From: Sporosarcina sp. NCCP-2716 | GTDB lineage: Bacteria > Bacillota > Bacilli > Bacillales_A > Planococcaceae | DNA length: 64,000 bases | Direction of reading: 5' to 3' | Assembly: GCF_023707985.1 (NCBI RefSeq) | Contig: NZ_BRCF01000003.1 | Coordinates: 62,001-126,000, forward strand | Part shown: piece by piece, positions 9,530 through 18,458 of the stretch | Layout of the letters: each line of letters starts with the position of its first letter | Numbering within the stretch: the first letter of the stretch is position 1 | The notes under the pieces: generated by a model | The model's input: the letters and a program-made list of their open reading frames with translations, nothing else | Told to the model about the DNA's origin: nothing | The model's database searches: none | Translations under genes and position numbers: made by a program

Positions 9530-9558
9530 TTTATATCCTCTTCCATGTTACCATGCAA
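9530..9558 (-). promoter_or_regulatory. Sigma-A promoter of odhAB
   Basis: On the minus strand, TTGCAT (9558-9553), a 17-base spacer and TATAAA (9535-9530) lie about 45 bases upstream of the odhA start. The rest of the 198-base gap to murG holds only small imperfect hairpins. Confidence 0.55.
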
Positions 9559-9683
9559 ACTTATGAACTGAAAGGGTTACGTTCCAGTAGCAGCATGTTT
9601 TATCCGCGAACTAGTTTACACCTTGCACATGCTCGTTGCAAGGGACTAGATAAAGAGAAATCGCAGGCGTGCCTGTGACTTAG

Positions 9684-10766
9684 TCAGGAGTTCAGCCGGC
9701 AGCTGAGGATTAGATCCGCCATCTCGCCCGGTGTTTTGGTTGCATCGGTTCTCTCCATCGTACGGACCATCCCTGGTGTCGCTTCTTCCAATTGCCGGAG
9801 GCTCTCTGTCAGCGACGCTTCGGAAATCTCTTCCTCTTCCAGTACGAGGGCGAATCCGAGTTTCTTAAAATGACGGGCATTCAGAATCTGGTCGCCGCGG
9901 CTCTTTTCCGCAGATAGCGGAACGAGCAGCATCGGGATACGGACGGCCAGCAGTTCGAAAATAGCGTTCGATCCGGCGCGTGACAGAGCGAAGTCCGAGG
10001 CCGCCAGCAGATGGGGCAGTCCTTCCGTGACATACTCGAATTGGACATACCCTGCTGTCCTGTCGAGTGACTCATCGAGATTCCCTTTCCCGCACAGATG
10101 GATGAGCTGGAAACGCTCGAGCAGGTCAGTCAGGCTTCCGCGGATTGCACTGTTCAGGACTGCGGAGCCCTGGCTCCCCCCCATGGCGATCAGGACTGGT
10201 TTGCCTTCCTGCAGCCCGGCCATGCGGAGCCCTGTCTTGCGGTCGCCGTCCATCAGTTCCGGACGGATGATTGCACCGATGCAGGATGACTTGTCAGCCG
10301 GCACGTACGCAAGCGTCTCTTCGAACACGGTGAAGATGTGCTTGACGAACGGCAGCGCAAGTTTGTTGGCAAGGCCCGGCGAGACGTCAGACTCATGGGC
10401 GACGACCGGTATGCGGGCAAGTTTTGCAGCCAGCACGACGGGCACCGATACAAAACCGCCTTTCGAGAAGATGATATCCGGTTTCAATTTGCGGAGGATG
10501 GCATAGGCCTGCAGCACGCCTGCCCCGACGCGGAATGGATCGGTGAAGTTCTTCATGGAAAAGTACCGGCGCAATTTCCCGCTGTCGATAGCATGATAGA
10601 CGACTTCAGGGTGCCCTTTGCCTATCAGGTCCCGTTCGATACCCTCGTGGGAACCGATATAATGGATTTCATAGCCCCGCTTTAGAAATGCAGGGATGAT
10701 CGCTTCGTTGACGGAGACGTGACCTGCTGTCCCTCCGCCTGTCAATACGATTACTGGCCGTTTCAT
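9684..10766 (-). CDS. murG: UDP-GlcNAc:lipid I N-acetylglucosaminyltransferase, Staphylococcus-type MurG
   Basis: A 360-residue GT-B glycosyltransferase that adds GlcNAc to lipid I to make lipid II on the inner face of the membrane. The N-terminal loop GGGTAGHVS, the FSKGGFVSVPVV stretch and the C-terminal donor-site regions (GSQGS; RAGSNAIFELL) are intact. The sequence resembles S. aureus MurG more than the dcw-cluster form of B. subtilis, and S. aureus murG also lies near odhAB. I prefer the ATG at 10766, with AGAGG upstream, over the GTG at 10778. Whether a second murG exists elsewhere in the genome cannot be seen here. Confidence 0.9.
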   Translation of the reverse strand: MKRPVIVLTGGGTAGHVSVNEAIIPAFLKRGYEIHYIGSHEGIERDLIGKGHPEVVYHAIDSGKLRRYFSMKNFTDPFRVGAGVLQAYAILRKLKPDIIFSKGGFVSVPVVLAAKLARIPVVAHESDVSPGLANKLALPFVKHIFTVFEETLAYVPADKSSCIGAIIRPELMDGDRKTGLRMAGLQEGKPVLIAMGGSQGSAVLNSAIRGSLTDLLERFQLIHLCGKGNLDESLDRTAGYVQFEYVTEGLPHLLAASDFALSRAGSNAIFELLAVRIPMLLVPLSAEKSRGDQILNARHFKKLGFALVLEEEEISEASLTESLRQLEEATPGMVRTMERTDATKTPGEMADLILSCRLNS

Positions 10767-10827
10767 GTGGCCGTTCACCTCTTCTATCCGTTAAAAAGTT
10801 AACGTCTTTTTCATTTAACCTTTTGAT

Positions 10828-10836
10828 AGTATACCA
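10828..10836 (-). promoter_or_regulatory. Extended -10 promoter, probably of murG
   Basis: Minus-strand TGGTATACT is a good extended -10; a weak TTATTG lies 17 bases before the hexamer. The plus strand has TACAAT at 10849-10854 that may serve the MATE gene, so divergent promoters may overlap here. Confidence 0.4.
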
Positions 10837-10885
10837 AAAGAAGCATGCTACAATAAGAGCTGAATTGAAAAAAGGGGGGAATTCA

Positions 10886-12241
10886 GTGGAGTCTTCTCTT
10901 CTGACAGAAAAAAAGCCGGTCCGTTTCGCGAAAATCGTTGCGCCGATCCTCGTCACCCAGATCGCACTCTACATGGTGACGTTCTTCGATATTCTTATGA
11001 CTGGCCGCTATGATACATACCATTTGGCCGGCGTCACAGTCGGTTCATCGTTCTGGGTGCCTGTCTACACAGGGCTTGCCGGAATCCTCATGTCGCTGAC
11101 CCCGATTGTCGCCCAGCATGCCGGCGCCCGCAAAGAGGAGAATGTCCGTCCGGCTGTTCAGCAGGGGCTGTATGTCTCGATTGCACTTGCCGCAGTCGTG
11201 TTTGCACTGATCGTTCTCGCCTTTTTCCCGGTGATCCGTTCCATGTCGCTCGAATCTCCAGTCGGCGAGATCGCCATCCGCTACTTGAAGGGGATGACGG
11301 TCGGGCTGCTGCCGCTTTTCGCTTACACGGTGCTGCGTTCGTTCTATGACGGGCTCGGCTCGACACGGGTGTCGATGTTCATCATCCTCATTTCGGCGCC
11401 GATCAACGTACTGCTCAATTACCTGCTCATCTATGGGAATTTCGGCTTTCCCGAACTCGGCGGCGCGGGCGCGGGATACGCATCTGGACTCACATACTGG
11501 ATCGTCTTTGCAATCGCGCTCGGTATTGCGGCCGGCGGGAAGCCGTTCCGTAGATTTCGGCTGCTCACTGAATGGCAGCCGCCCCGCTTCCTTTATTGGA
11601 AGGAGATTCTCGTAATCGGGGTGCCGATCGGGCTGTCGATTTTCGTGGAAACGAGTATCTTTTCCGTTGTGACGCTGCTGATGAGCGCCTACTCGACAAC
11701 CGTCATTTCAGCTCACCAGGTCGCGCTCAATTTCACATCACTGCTGTATATGGTGCCGCTCAGTATCTCTATGGGGGCGACCATACTCGTCGGACAGTCG
11801 GTCGGGGCCGGCCGGCTTGCAGATGCGAAACGGTACAGCTACATGGGGATCGGCTTCGCGGTGTCCTTCAGCCTGATCTCCATCGCAATCCTGCTGATCG
11901 CACGCGAATCGATTGCATCCCTGTATACTGCAGACCCGGCAATCATGGCACTGGCCGCACAGTTCTTCCTGTACGGGGCGTTTTTCCAGCTGTCGGACGC
12001 CGTCCAGGCGCCGATACAAGGAGCTCTGCGCGGCTACAAGGACGTCAACGTGACGCTGCTGATGGGCTTCGTCTCCCTCTGGGTGATCGGCCTGCCCGTC
12101 GGTTACGCAGTGTCTTCCTATACCGCGCTCGGTCCTTATGGCTACTGGGTCGGACTGATCACCGGCTTGACTGCCGGTGCTATCGTGCTCAGCTTCCGTC
12201 TCCGGTACATCCAGCGAAAGCAGGAAATCCAGACGACGTAA
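10886..12241 (+). CDS. MATE family multidrug exporter
   Basis: A 451-residue integral membrane protein with about 12 hydrophobic segments in two homologous halves, as in Na+- or H+-coupled MATE exporters of the NorM/YeeO type. The start is GTG at 10886, placed by the GGGGGG purine run ending six bases upstream; the longer frame from 10823 begins inside the promoter region. Divergent from murG and closed by a strong terminator. Substrates are not predictable. Some lipid flippases share the fold, but the even MATE repeat pattern favours an exporter. Confidence 0.88.
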   Translation: MESSLLTEKKPVRFAKIVAPILVTQIALYMVTFFDILMTGRYDTYHLAGVTVGSSFWVPVYTGLAGILMSLTPIVAQHAGARKEENVRPAVQQGLYVSIALAAVVFALIVLAFFPVIRSMSLESPVGEIAIRYLKGMTVGLLPLFAYTVLRSFYDGLGSTRVSMFIILISAPINVLLNYLLIYGNFGFPELGGAGAGYASGLTYWIVFAIALGIAAGGKPFRRFRLLTEWQPPRFLYWKEILVIGVPIGLSIFVETSIFSVVTLLMSAYSTTVISAHQVALNFTSLLYMVPLSISMGATILVGQSVGAGRLADAKRYSYMGIGFAVSFSLISIAILLIARESIASLYTADPAIMALAAQFFLYGAFFQLSDAVQAPIQGALRGYKDVNVTLLMGFVSLWVIGLPVGYAVSSYTALGPYGYWVGLITGLTAGAIVLSFRLRYIQRKQEIQTT

Positions 12242-12290
12242 AAAACCGCTTCGCCGCAAAGTATTTTTTGCGGCGGAGCGGTTTTTTTAC
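12242..12290 (+). terminator. Bidirectional terminator after the MATE gene
   Basis: CCGCTTCGCCGCAAA pairs with TTTGCGGCGGAGCGG with one G-T pair. It is flanked by an A run on the left and a T run on the right, so it also serves the minus-strand CAP gene. Confidence 0.88.
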
Positions 12291-12306
12291 GTTTCATTTA
12301 TTATGA

Positions 12307-13152
12307 TTATTTCTGGATGAACTGCTGTGTCCAGTAGTTGCCGTTCGCATCATAACCGATGCCGATATGGGTAAAGCCAGGCGTCAAGATATTCTGGCGG
12401 TGTCCCGGAGAATCCATCCATCCCTGGACGACTTCCTGTGCACTTCGCTGTCCCATTGCAATGTTTTCCGCTGCTGCCTTGTACGTGATTCCGTTCGCTT
12501 TCATCTGATCGAACGGTGACCCGTATGTCGGACTCGTATGGGAGAAGTAGTTTTTCGATGCCATGTCAGCTGATTTCTGACGGGCAGTCGCCATGAGTTT
12601 CTCATCCATCTGGAGCGGTTTCAATCCTGCTTTCTGCCGTTCCGCATTAGTCAGGTCAAGTACTGCCTTTTCGATCTGGCTGGCGGAAACTTGTCCTGCA
12701 TCGGCCTGCTGATCCGGTTTTTCCTGAGGAGCTGACGGACGGTTGGTGTCCGGTTTCTGCTGAGGTTTCTCTTGTGGCTTCTCTTGTGGTTTCTCTGGCT
12801 GAGGAGCCGGAGCCGGCTGCTGCGGTGCAGCTTCAGGTGCCGATGGCTGTTGCGGCTGTGGAGCTGGTACGGACGGCTGTTCCGGCTTCACAGTCGGATT
12901 CTCCCCTGCATGCTGCTCGTAGTGCTTCTTATAGTGACTCCAGAGCTGCTGATACAGCGCATATGGATCCAGTTTGTTTGAGTCTTTGCTGAACAGTGTC
13001 TGTGTGGCGGCCTGCTGGAATCCCGCCTCCGCTGTAATGACGTGGACGTCCGTTTTCACCTGGACGGAATTCAGTGTTGCTGCTTCTGCATGGCTGGTGT
13101 GCGGCAATACTGCTGCCGAACCGAGCAAGATGACTGCAATCGATTTTTTCAT
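12307..13152 (-). CDS. Secreted CAP/SCP-domain protein (YkwD-like)
   Basis: A 281-residue exported protein. It has an N-terminal signal peptide (MKKS, hydrophobic core, likely cleavage after HAEA near residue 25), a spacer, and a Pro/Gln/Lys/Glu-rich linker (about 90-150) with EKPQ repeats. The C-terminal CAP domain (about 158-281) carries LTNAERQKAG, the HTSPTYGSPF region, AAENIAMG and GWMDSPGHRQNIL. This matches B. subtilis YkwD and related spore or cell-surface CAP proteins. The role is unknown. GGGAGG precedes the ATG, and TATGAT at 13176-13181 (minus strand) is a possible -10. Confidence 0.9.
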   Translation of the reverse strand: MKKSIAVILLGSAAVLPHTSHAEAATLNSVQVKTDVHVITAEAGFQQAATQTLFSKDSNKLDPYALYQQLWSHYKKHYEQHAGENPTVKPEQPSVPAPQPQQPSAPEAAPQQPAPAPQPEKPQEKPQEKPQQKPDTNRPSAPQEKPDQQADAGQVSASQIEKAVLDLTNAERQKAGLKPLQMDEKLMATARQKSADMASKNYFSHTSPTYGSPFDQMKANGITYKAAAENIAMGQRSAQEVVQGWMDSPGHRQNILTPGFTHIGIGYDANGNYWTQQFIQK

Positions 13153-13342
13153 CTTGTACGCCTCCCTTCGAACCTATCATATACGAAGGAGTTTCCGCGA
13201 AAACCGGAAATTATTGGCGCGCCCGCCAGTTGTAGAGAACATGGTTCCGGGTGAGGGGCTGAGGCGGGAAAACAAAGGATATCTTTGGCAGGTTGCTGAA
13301 TTATTGGCATGCATCTTCTGTTGACATCCGTTTGAGAGCGAT

Positions 13343-14242
13343 TTACCCACCGCCGAACGAGATCGCATCGATACCCTCGCCGATTATGACAATCCGTGCC
13401 GGCATAGCTATATATTCCGGCATCCAGTTCACCATCCCGTACGCATATTGGAAGAGCATCGGGTGTCTGACCCCTTCGATCGGGATATATCCTTTCATGC
13501 GGTAGACCGTATCGGGCATCCTCTTCACCCACTGCTCCACTTGTACTTGCGTGACCGGTTCAGCGAACGTAATGACTTTCGTTGAAATCGGCAGGTGTCT
13601 GCCCGAAATGACCGGCTGGCGGCTGGTTCTCTCCTGAGACAGCACTTTTTCAATGAACGGAAAATCGAGTTTCCCCTGGACCGTCTGGACGATTGGTGCG
13701 CCGGGATTGAAAGATGCCATTTCCATCGAAATGACCGCAAGCTCCGATTCGCTCACGAGGTCTGTCTTGTTGAGCGCAATCAGATGCGCGTGCCGTATCT
13801 GTTCCATGTACAGTGCGAGCATGCGCGGAGATAGCTCGTGACGGTGTTTCCAACGAAGCGCATCAGCGACAGTGACGATTCCCCGGACCCTGAGCCGGTC
13901 TGCGAACAGCGGGGAGTGGACGGCGTCGAGTGCTTCGACAGGATGCGCAGCCCCTGTCGTTTCGATCAGCAGCACATCGATGTCCTCGTAGTCTTCCAGA
14001 AGTGCCTGCAGCTGTGCTTCGGTATTCTCGGAACCCGTACAGCAGATGCAGCCATTCAGCAATTCCTTCAGCGGGACATCGCCTGATTGCGCGACTGAAT
14101 CGGAATCGACTGGCACCTCCCCGAATTCGTTCATGAGTACTGCCGGTCTCCTGCCTGATTCCTTCAGCTGTTTCAATGAATGCAGAAGCAGGGACGTTTT
14201 CCCGCTCCCTAAAAAGCCGCTGTATAAATAGACGTCGATCAT
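13343..14242 (-). CDS. CobW/YjiA family GTPase, putative metallochaperone
   Basis: A G3E-family P-loop GTPase of about 299 residues, a group that delivers zinc or cobalt to target metalloproteins. Walker A GFLGSGKT is at 9-16, and the metal-binding CxCC motif reads CICC at 65-68. The NKTD guanine-specificity motif and a C-terminal CobW_C domain follow. Two in-frame ATGs exist; I choose 14242 because AAAGGA is too close to the one at 14248. No zinc-uptake regulator site was recognised upstream, and the gap downstream to the CAP gene (13153-13342) holds nothing I recognise. Confidence 0.85.
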   Translation of the reverse strand: MIDVYLYSGFLGSGKTSLLLHSLKQLKESGRRPAVLMNEFGEVPVDSDSVAQSGDVPLKELLNGCICCTGSENTEAQLQALLEDYEDIDVLLIETTGAAHPVEALDAVHSPLFADRLRVRGIVTVADALRWKHRHELSPRMLALYMEQIRHAHLIALNKTDLVSESELAVISMEMASFNPGAPIVQTVQGKLDFPFIEKVLSQERTSRQPVISGRHLPISTKVITFAEPVTQVQVEQWVKRMPDTVYRMKGYIPIEGVRHPMLFQYAYGMVNWMPEYIAMPARIVIIGEGIDAISFGGG

Positions 14243-14267
14243 CGTCATCGTTCCTTTCCAGACAAGA

Positions 14268-14297
14268 AAGCGCCCAATCCAGACGGATCGGACGCTT
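14268..14297 (-). terminator. Terminator of the ctp protease gene
   Basis: Minus strand AAGCGTCCGATCC pairs with GGATTGGGCGCTT around a 4-base loop, followed by TCTTGTC. Confidence 0.7.
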
Positions 14298-14304
14298 CCT
14301 GGTA

Positions 14305-15801
14305 TTATTTGCTGATTTTCTGTTCAACTGTTTCTTTCGCTTTCAGCAGCTGAGGATCTTCCTTCTCGATCTTATCTTTCAGTTTGTTCATGAGCCCGAT
14401 TGCCGTGTCCCCAGTGAGCACACCGGTTTCTTCGAGCTTCAAGTCCGCCTGCAGCTTCTTCACTGCGTCAGCTGTCTGATCATCATACGTACCATCGATT
14501 TTGCCCGGGTCATAGCCGACCGCTTTCAGCATCTCTTTGGCAGGCTCCGTATTCGCGGAGGTGCTGCCCGCTTTCAGTTCCTCGGAAGGATCCAGGAACG
14601 GCAGCATGGCGTATGACGGATAGTCGACTTTCACATCCGGTTCGATCCCTTTTTTGTGGATCCAATTGCCATCAGGTGTCAGCCACTTCGCTGTCGTGAT
14701 TTTCAAGTTCGAGCCGTCTCTCATGTCGGTCGGAGACTGGACGGTCCCCTTACCGAATGATTTTGTCCCGACGAGAGGGATACCGGCCGATTCCTTCAAT
14801 GCTCCGGCGAGGATTTCAGAAGCCGAGGCACTGCCGTCATCGATGAGCAGGACTGTCGGAACCTTCACTTTCCGCCCATCGGATGCAGGGTAGAGAACCG
14901 CCTTCTTGCCGCGTTCCTGTGTCTGCACGATCGTTTTGCCTTTGTCGACGAACAGATCGGAAATTTTGAGCGCACCGTCCAGGACACCGCCTGGATCTTG
15001 ACGGACATCTAGGACGAGTCCTTTCATGCCCTTCGCTTCCATATCATCGATCGCCGTCAGCAATTCGTCGTACGTATGCTCAGAGAAAGTGGTGAGGCGG
15101 ATATGGGCGATGTTGCCGTCCAGCATCTCTGCGTAGACCGTTTCGATCGGAATATCGTCACGGGTCACTTTCACTTCGAACGGCTCCGCTTTTTCCCCGC
15201 GCTTGATGGTCAGGGTGACAGTTGTGCCTTTTTCCCCGCGGATCAGCAGGACTGCTTCCGATGAAGACATCCCCTGAATGCTTTTTCCGTCGACTGCCGT
15301 GATCAGGTCATTCGGCAGGAGGCCTTCCTTCTCAGCAGGTGAGTTCTTGATCGGCGAGACGATTTTGATGTAGCCGTCCGCTTCCTGGATTTCTGCACCG
15401 ATCCCCTGGAAACTGGAAGAGATGTTTTCCATCAGGTGATCGGTTTCTTCCTTGTTCAGATAATCCGAATATGGATCATCGAGTGCATCAACCATCCCGT
15501 TGATGGCGCCGTCGAGAACTTTCTTGTCATCGATATCTTCATAGTAGTTTTTCTTGATTTCGTCGTATGCATCGTAAAGTTTCTGGAATTCGGCCCGATC
15601 CGTCTTCTGAGGACTGACCACTTCCACTACTTTGTCGTCACCGAATGTCAGCGCAAAAAACGTGATACCCGCTGTTAAAATGACTAACGTGAAAATCAGC
15701 ATGACGAAGGAAAACGGTTTGATCTTGAAGTATCGGGTATGGGAAGGCGCGCGTTCCGGTTCAGGCTCGCGGTTCTGTCCCTGCTGTTCGTTTTCGTCCA
15801 T
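14305..15801 (-). CDS. S41-family carboxy-terminal processing protease (CtpA/CtpB type)
   Basis: A 498-residue membrane-anchored serine protease. It has a cytoplasmic N-terminus, one membrane segment (about 28-54), a PDZ domain (about 132-212), the S41 catalytic domain with the Ser-Lys dyad S326 (GSASASE) and K351 (KSFGKGTVQ), and a C-terminal peptidoglycan-binding domain (about 417-480). Relatives process exported proteins; CtpB acts in sporulation signalling in B. subtilis. I favour the ATG at 15801, preceded by a weak GTGGGA, but the ATG at 15825 is possible. The dyad is intact. Confidence 0.92.
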   Translation of the reverse strand: MDENEQQGQNREPEPERAPSHTRYFKIKPFSFVMLIFTLVILTAGITFFALTFGDDKVVEVVSPQKTDRAEFQKLYDAYDEIKKNYYEDIDDKKVLDGAINGMVDALDDPYSDYLNKEETDHLMENISSSFQGIGAEIQEADGYIKIVSPIKNSPAEKEGLLPNDLITAVDGKSIQGMSSSEAVLLIRGEKGTTVTLTIKRGEKAEPFEVKVTRDDIPIETVYAEMLDGNIAHIRLTTFSEHTYDELLTAIDDMEAKGMKGLVLDVRQDPGGVLDGALKISDLFVDKGKTIVQTQERGKKAVLYPASDGRKVKVPTVLLIDDGSASASEILAGALKESAGIPLVGTKSFGKGTVQSPTDMRDGSNLKITTAKWLTPDGNWIHKKGIEPDVKVDYPSYAMLPFLDPSEELKAGSTSANTEPAKEMLKAVGYDPGKIDGTYDDQTADAVKKLQADLKLEETGVLTGDTAIGLMNKLKDKIEKEDPQLLKAKETVEQKISK

Positions 15802-15844
15802 GTGCGATCCCACTTTCTTCTTCATATTGCCCGGATAGCCGAAA

Positions 15845-15872
15845 AAGGGCCGCTGACTGGCTTGCGGCCCTT
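15845..15872 (-). terminator. Terminator of deoD
   Basis: AAGGGCCGC and GCGGCCCTT form a 9-bp perfect stem; on the minus strand TTTTTC follows immediately. Confidence 0.82.
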
Positions 15873-15880
15873 ACCTGTTA

Positions 15881-16585
15881 TTACTCCTGGATAGCGGCTT
15901 CCAATGCCACTTCGATCATCTCGTTGAATGTCGTCTGGCGTTCTTCGGAAGTAGTCGCTTCACCTGTGAGGATGTGGTCGCTCACGGTCAAGATGGAAAG
16001 TGCCTCACAGCCGAACTTGGCTGCCAGCGTGTAGAGGGCTGCCGTTTCCATTTCGACGGCAAGCACACCGTACGATGCAAGCTTTTCGTGCTCTGCGTGC
16101 TCGTTGTAGAAGAAGTCTTCCGTGAAGACGTTCCCCACTTGCAAGTGGAGTCCTTTTTCCTTCCCGGCATTGTACGCTTTCAGCAGCAGATCGAAGTTGG
16201 CAGTCGGCGCGTAGTCGACTCCGTTGAAGAAGGTGCGGTTGATCGGCGAGTTGGTTGTCGCACTCTGAGCCAGGATGACATCCCGGACTTTGACGTCCTT
16301 CTGGATAGCACCGCACGTACCGACACGGATCAATTTCTTCACTCCGAATTCCTGCATAAGTTCAGTTGTGTAAATCGAAATGGAAGGGACGCCCATGCCT
16401 GTCCCCTGGACGGAGATGCGTTTTCCTTTGTAAGTCCCTGTGTAGCCGAACATGTTGCGGACTTCGTTATATTGAACGACGTCTTCCAGGAATGTCTCAG
16501 CAATGTACTTCGCGCGGAGCGGGTCTCCCGGAAGAAGGATCGTGTCGGCGACATCGCCTTTTTTTGCATTGATATGTATACTCAT
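15881..16585 (-). CDS. deoD: Purine-nucleoside phosphorylase, DeoD type
   Basis: A 234-residue hexameric-type purine-nucleoside phosphorylase that splits (deoxy)nucleosides into base and (deoxy)ribose-1-phosphate for purine salvage. GDPLRAK near residue 21, [23 protein letters not shown] and the SDH motif near residue 200 are all present. The start [10 protein letters not shown] matches the usual family start; the in-frame GTG at 16597 is closer to the GAGG site but would add four residues. It stands alone with its own terminator, between yozE and the protease gene. Confidence 0.95.
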   Translation of the reverse strand: MSIHINAKKGDVADTILLPGDPLRAKYIAETFLEDVVQYNEVRNMFGYTGTYKGKRISVQGTGMGVPSISIYTTELMQEFGVKKLIRVGTCGAIQKDVKVRDVILAQSATTNSPINRTFFNGVDYAPTANFDLLLKAYNAGKEKGLHLQVGNVFTEDFFYNEHAEHEKLASYGVLAVEMETAALYTLAAKFGCEALSILTVSDHILTGEATTSEERQTTFNEMIEVALEAAIQE

Positions 16586-16663
16586 TTGTCCATGCACCTC
16601 TTTTTAATTTTCTTTCCCCATCATACAATTAAACAGGACGCTTTGCAACGGTGCGCCGCGTCC

Positions 16664-16885
16664 TTAGAAGAATCGTTCTTCGTATTGCCGATATAGCTCG
16701 TCAAAGAGGGCGGACGGCATTTCCGGATCCGCTTTTTCTTCGATATACCGCGACAGCGCGTCGAAAGAGCGTTCACTCTTCGGGAAGCTGTGGTCGCGGA
16801 ACATACTTTCAGCAAATACGGAATTGAGGTCATGCTTATCTCCACCCCTGAATGAGAGTGCGAACTGATAAAAAGAGCGGTCCAT
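16664..16885 (-). CDS. yozE: YozE family (UPF0346) SAM-like protein
   Basis: A 73-residue all-helical protein of the YozE_SAM_like family, unknown function. The family signature is seen in RSFYQF at the N-terminus and DHSFPKSERSFDALSRYIE in the middle. GGAAGGGGG precedes the ATG. It follows msrB by 17 bases on the same strand and is probably the last gene of the degV-yozE operon. A weak GGACGC/GCGTCC hairpin lies just downstream (16634-16663). Confidence 0.9.
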   Translation of the reverse strand: MDRSFYQFALSFRGGDKHDLNSVFAESMFRDHSFPKSERSFDALSRYIEEKADPEMPSALFDELYRQYEERFF

Positions 16886-16902
16886 CCGCGGACCCCCTTC
16901 CG

Positions 16903-17331
16903 TTAGTTTTGGTTGAAGCGGGATTTGTAGGCGCCGAGGCCTTCCTCATCGAACTTGGCAAGCGGGACGAAACGGAGTGCTGCGGAGTTGATGCAGTACC
17001 GTGTCCCCGCTTCCCCGGGTCCGTCCGGGAAGACATGGCCGAGATGGGAATCCGCTGTCTTGCTCCGCACTTCGGTTCTGCGCATGCCGTGCGTTGTGTC
17101 GAAGTGCTCTGTCACTTCTTCTTTTTCGAGCGGCTTCGTGAAGCTCGGCCAGCCGCAGCCTGCGTCATACTTGTCCTGTGAACTGAACAGCGGCTCGCCT
17201 GATACGACATCTACATAGATGCCGTCTTCGAAATGGCTGTCGAACTCGTTCCGGAATGGGGGTTCCGTACCCTGTTCCTGCGTCACATGATACTGAATCT
17301 CTGTCAGCCGGTTCTTCAAGTCCTCTTTCAT
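16903..17331 (-). CDS. msrB: Peptide-methionine (R)-S-oxide reductase
   Basis: A 142-residue MsrB that repairs the R epimer of methionine sulfoxide in proteins. The [17 protein letters not shown] and catalytic [11 protein letters not shown] motifs are present. The zinc-binding CxxC pairs found in many MsrBs are absent, as is usual for the Bacillus/Staphylococcus form. Its ATG overlaps the msrA stop (ATGA), so the two are translationally coupled. Confidence 0.96.
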   Translation of the reverse strand: MKEDLKNRLTEIQYHVTQEQGTEPPFRNEFDSHFEDGIYVDVVSGEPLFSSQDKYDAGCGWPSFTKPLEKEEVTEHFDTTHGMRRTEVRSKTADSHLGHVFPDGPGEAGTRYCINSAALRFVPLAKFDEEGLGAYKSRFNQN

Positions 17332-17855
17332 GACTGCTCACTCCAATTCTCTGATTTGAAACGCTCGCGGCCGGAGCCGACTGAATAGCGTTTGTAATGT
17401 CCCGGGTTTTTCTTATAGTAATCCTGATGGCCCTCTTCTGCCAAATAAAACGGTTTCGCCGGAAGGATTTCCGTCGCGATCGGCTTCCCGAATTTGCCCG
17501 ACGATTCCAGCTCGCGCTTGGACTGTTCAGCATCTACGTGCTGGTCAGGGGTATGATAGTAGATCGCAGTCTTGTAGGATTCCCCTCTGTCGAAGAACTG
17601 GCCGCCGCTGTCCGTCGGATCGATCTGGCGCCAGAAGATGGCAAGAAGCTCCGGGTAGGAGATGACCTCATCGTCGAATTCGATCTGCACGGCTTCCCTG
17701 TGCCCGGTCGTTTCGGAACAGACCATCTCATAGGTCGGATTCGGGATGTCGCCTCCTGTATAGCCGGATACGACGGAATGGACGCCGTCATATTTGTGGA
17801 ACGGTTTCACCATGCACCAGAAACAGCCTCCTGCAAACGTTGCGTATTGGATCAT
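17328..17855 (-). CDS. msrA: Peptide-methionine (S)-S-oxide reductase
   Basis: A 175-residue MsrA repairing the S epimer of methionine sulfoxide. The catalytic motif GGCFWCM lies near the N-terminus, with the nucleophile at C11. [17 protein letters not shown] and the [11 protein letters not shown] region are intact. GAGGAGAGGG precedes the ATG, which lies 13 bases after the ypmS stop. Together with msrB it covers both sulfoxide epimers. Confidence 0.96.
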   Translation of the reverse strand: MIQYATFAGGCFWCMVKPFHKYDGVHSVVSGYTGGDIPNPTYEMVCSETTGHREAVQIEFDDEVISYPELLAIFWRQIDPTDSGGQFFDRGESYKTAIYYHTPDQHVDAEQSKRELESSGKFGKPIATEILPAKPFYLAEEGHQDYYKKNPGHYKRYSVGSGRERFKSENWSEQS

Positions 17856-17868
17856 CGGAACCCTCTCC

Positions 17869-18447
17869 TCATTTTTTCAGAATGGACACTTCGAGCAAAA
17901 TCTCGTCTTTCTCCAGATTGAACGTCTTGGCACGAACGGAGACGTCTTTCGCAACAGGAACCTTCGACAGGTCGATGAACAGTTCCTCTTCTTTCGGCCT
18001 CACGATCATCCAGCTCGGAAGCTTCACCGAATCCCTCAGCACTTTCAGGACGGTGGACGGCGGGATATTCAGCTGGCCGAGTTCCATAGAGGACTGTTTC
18101 AGGATCAGGTTCCCATCTTTCCTGACAATCGGGTCGAAGTGCATGACGACCGGCAGCCTGAACGAAAAGACTGTCAGTTCCGAGTATAGGATCACATCAT
18201 CCTTGACTTTCATCTGGACGGGGAGTTTTTCCCCTTTCATCGCTTCGCGGATATATGTATTCGCGATTCCTTCAAAATCTTTTTTCGTCGTCCGCACTGT
18301 CAGGACGTTCGCTTCGCCCGGACCGATCAGATCGGCTGCCGGGATCGGCTGCGACTCCCCTGCAGACCCTACAAGGAACAGCACGCCGGCCACACCGGCT
18401 GCGACAGCACCTGACAGTGTGAAGAATGCAATTTTCCAACCATTCAA
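17869..18447 (-). CDS. ypmS: YpmS family membrane-anchored protein (DUF2140)
   Basis: A 192-residue protein with one N-terminal membrane segment (about 5-25) and an extracytoplasmic domain, as in YpmS, whose function is unknown. The frame is open far upstream without an ATG in a good place. A TTG at 18447 with AGGAGATG ending seven bases before it, right after the ypmR stop, is the best start and gives the family's usual length. It lies 11 bases downstream of the lipase-like ypmR gene, with which it is always paired in Bacillales. Confidence 0.85.
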   Translation of the reverse strand: MNGWKIAFFTLSGAVAAGVAGVLFLVGSAGESQPIPAADLIGPGEANVLTVRTTKKDFEGIANTYIREAMKGEKLPVQMKVKDDVILYSELTVFSFRLPVVMHFDPIVRKDGNLILKQSSMELGQLNIPPSTVLKVLRDSVKLPSWMIVRPKEEELFIDLSKVPVAKDVSVRAKTFNLEKDEILLEVSILKK

Positions 18448-18458
18448 GCGATCATCTC

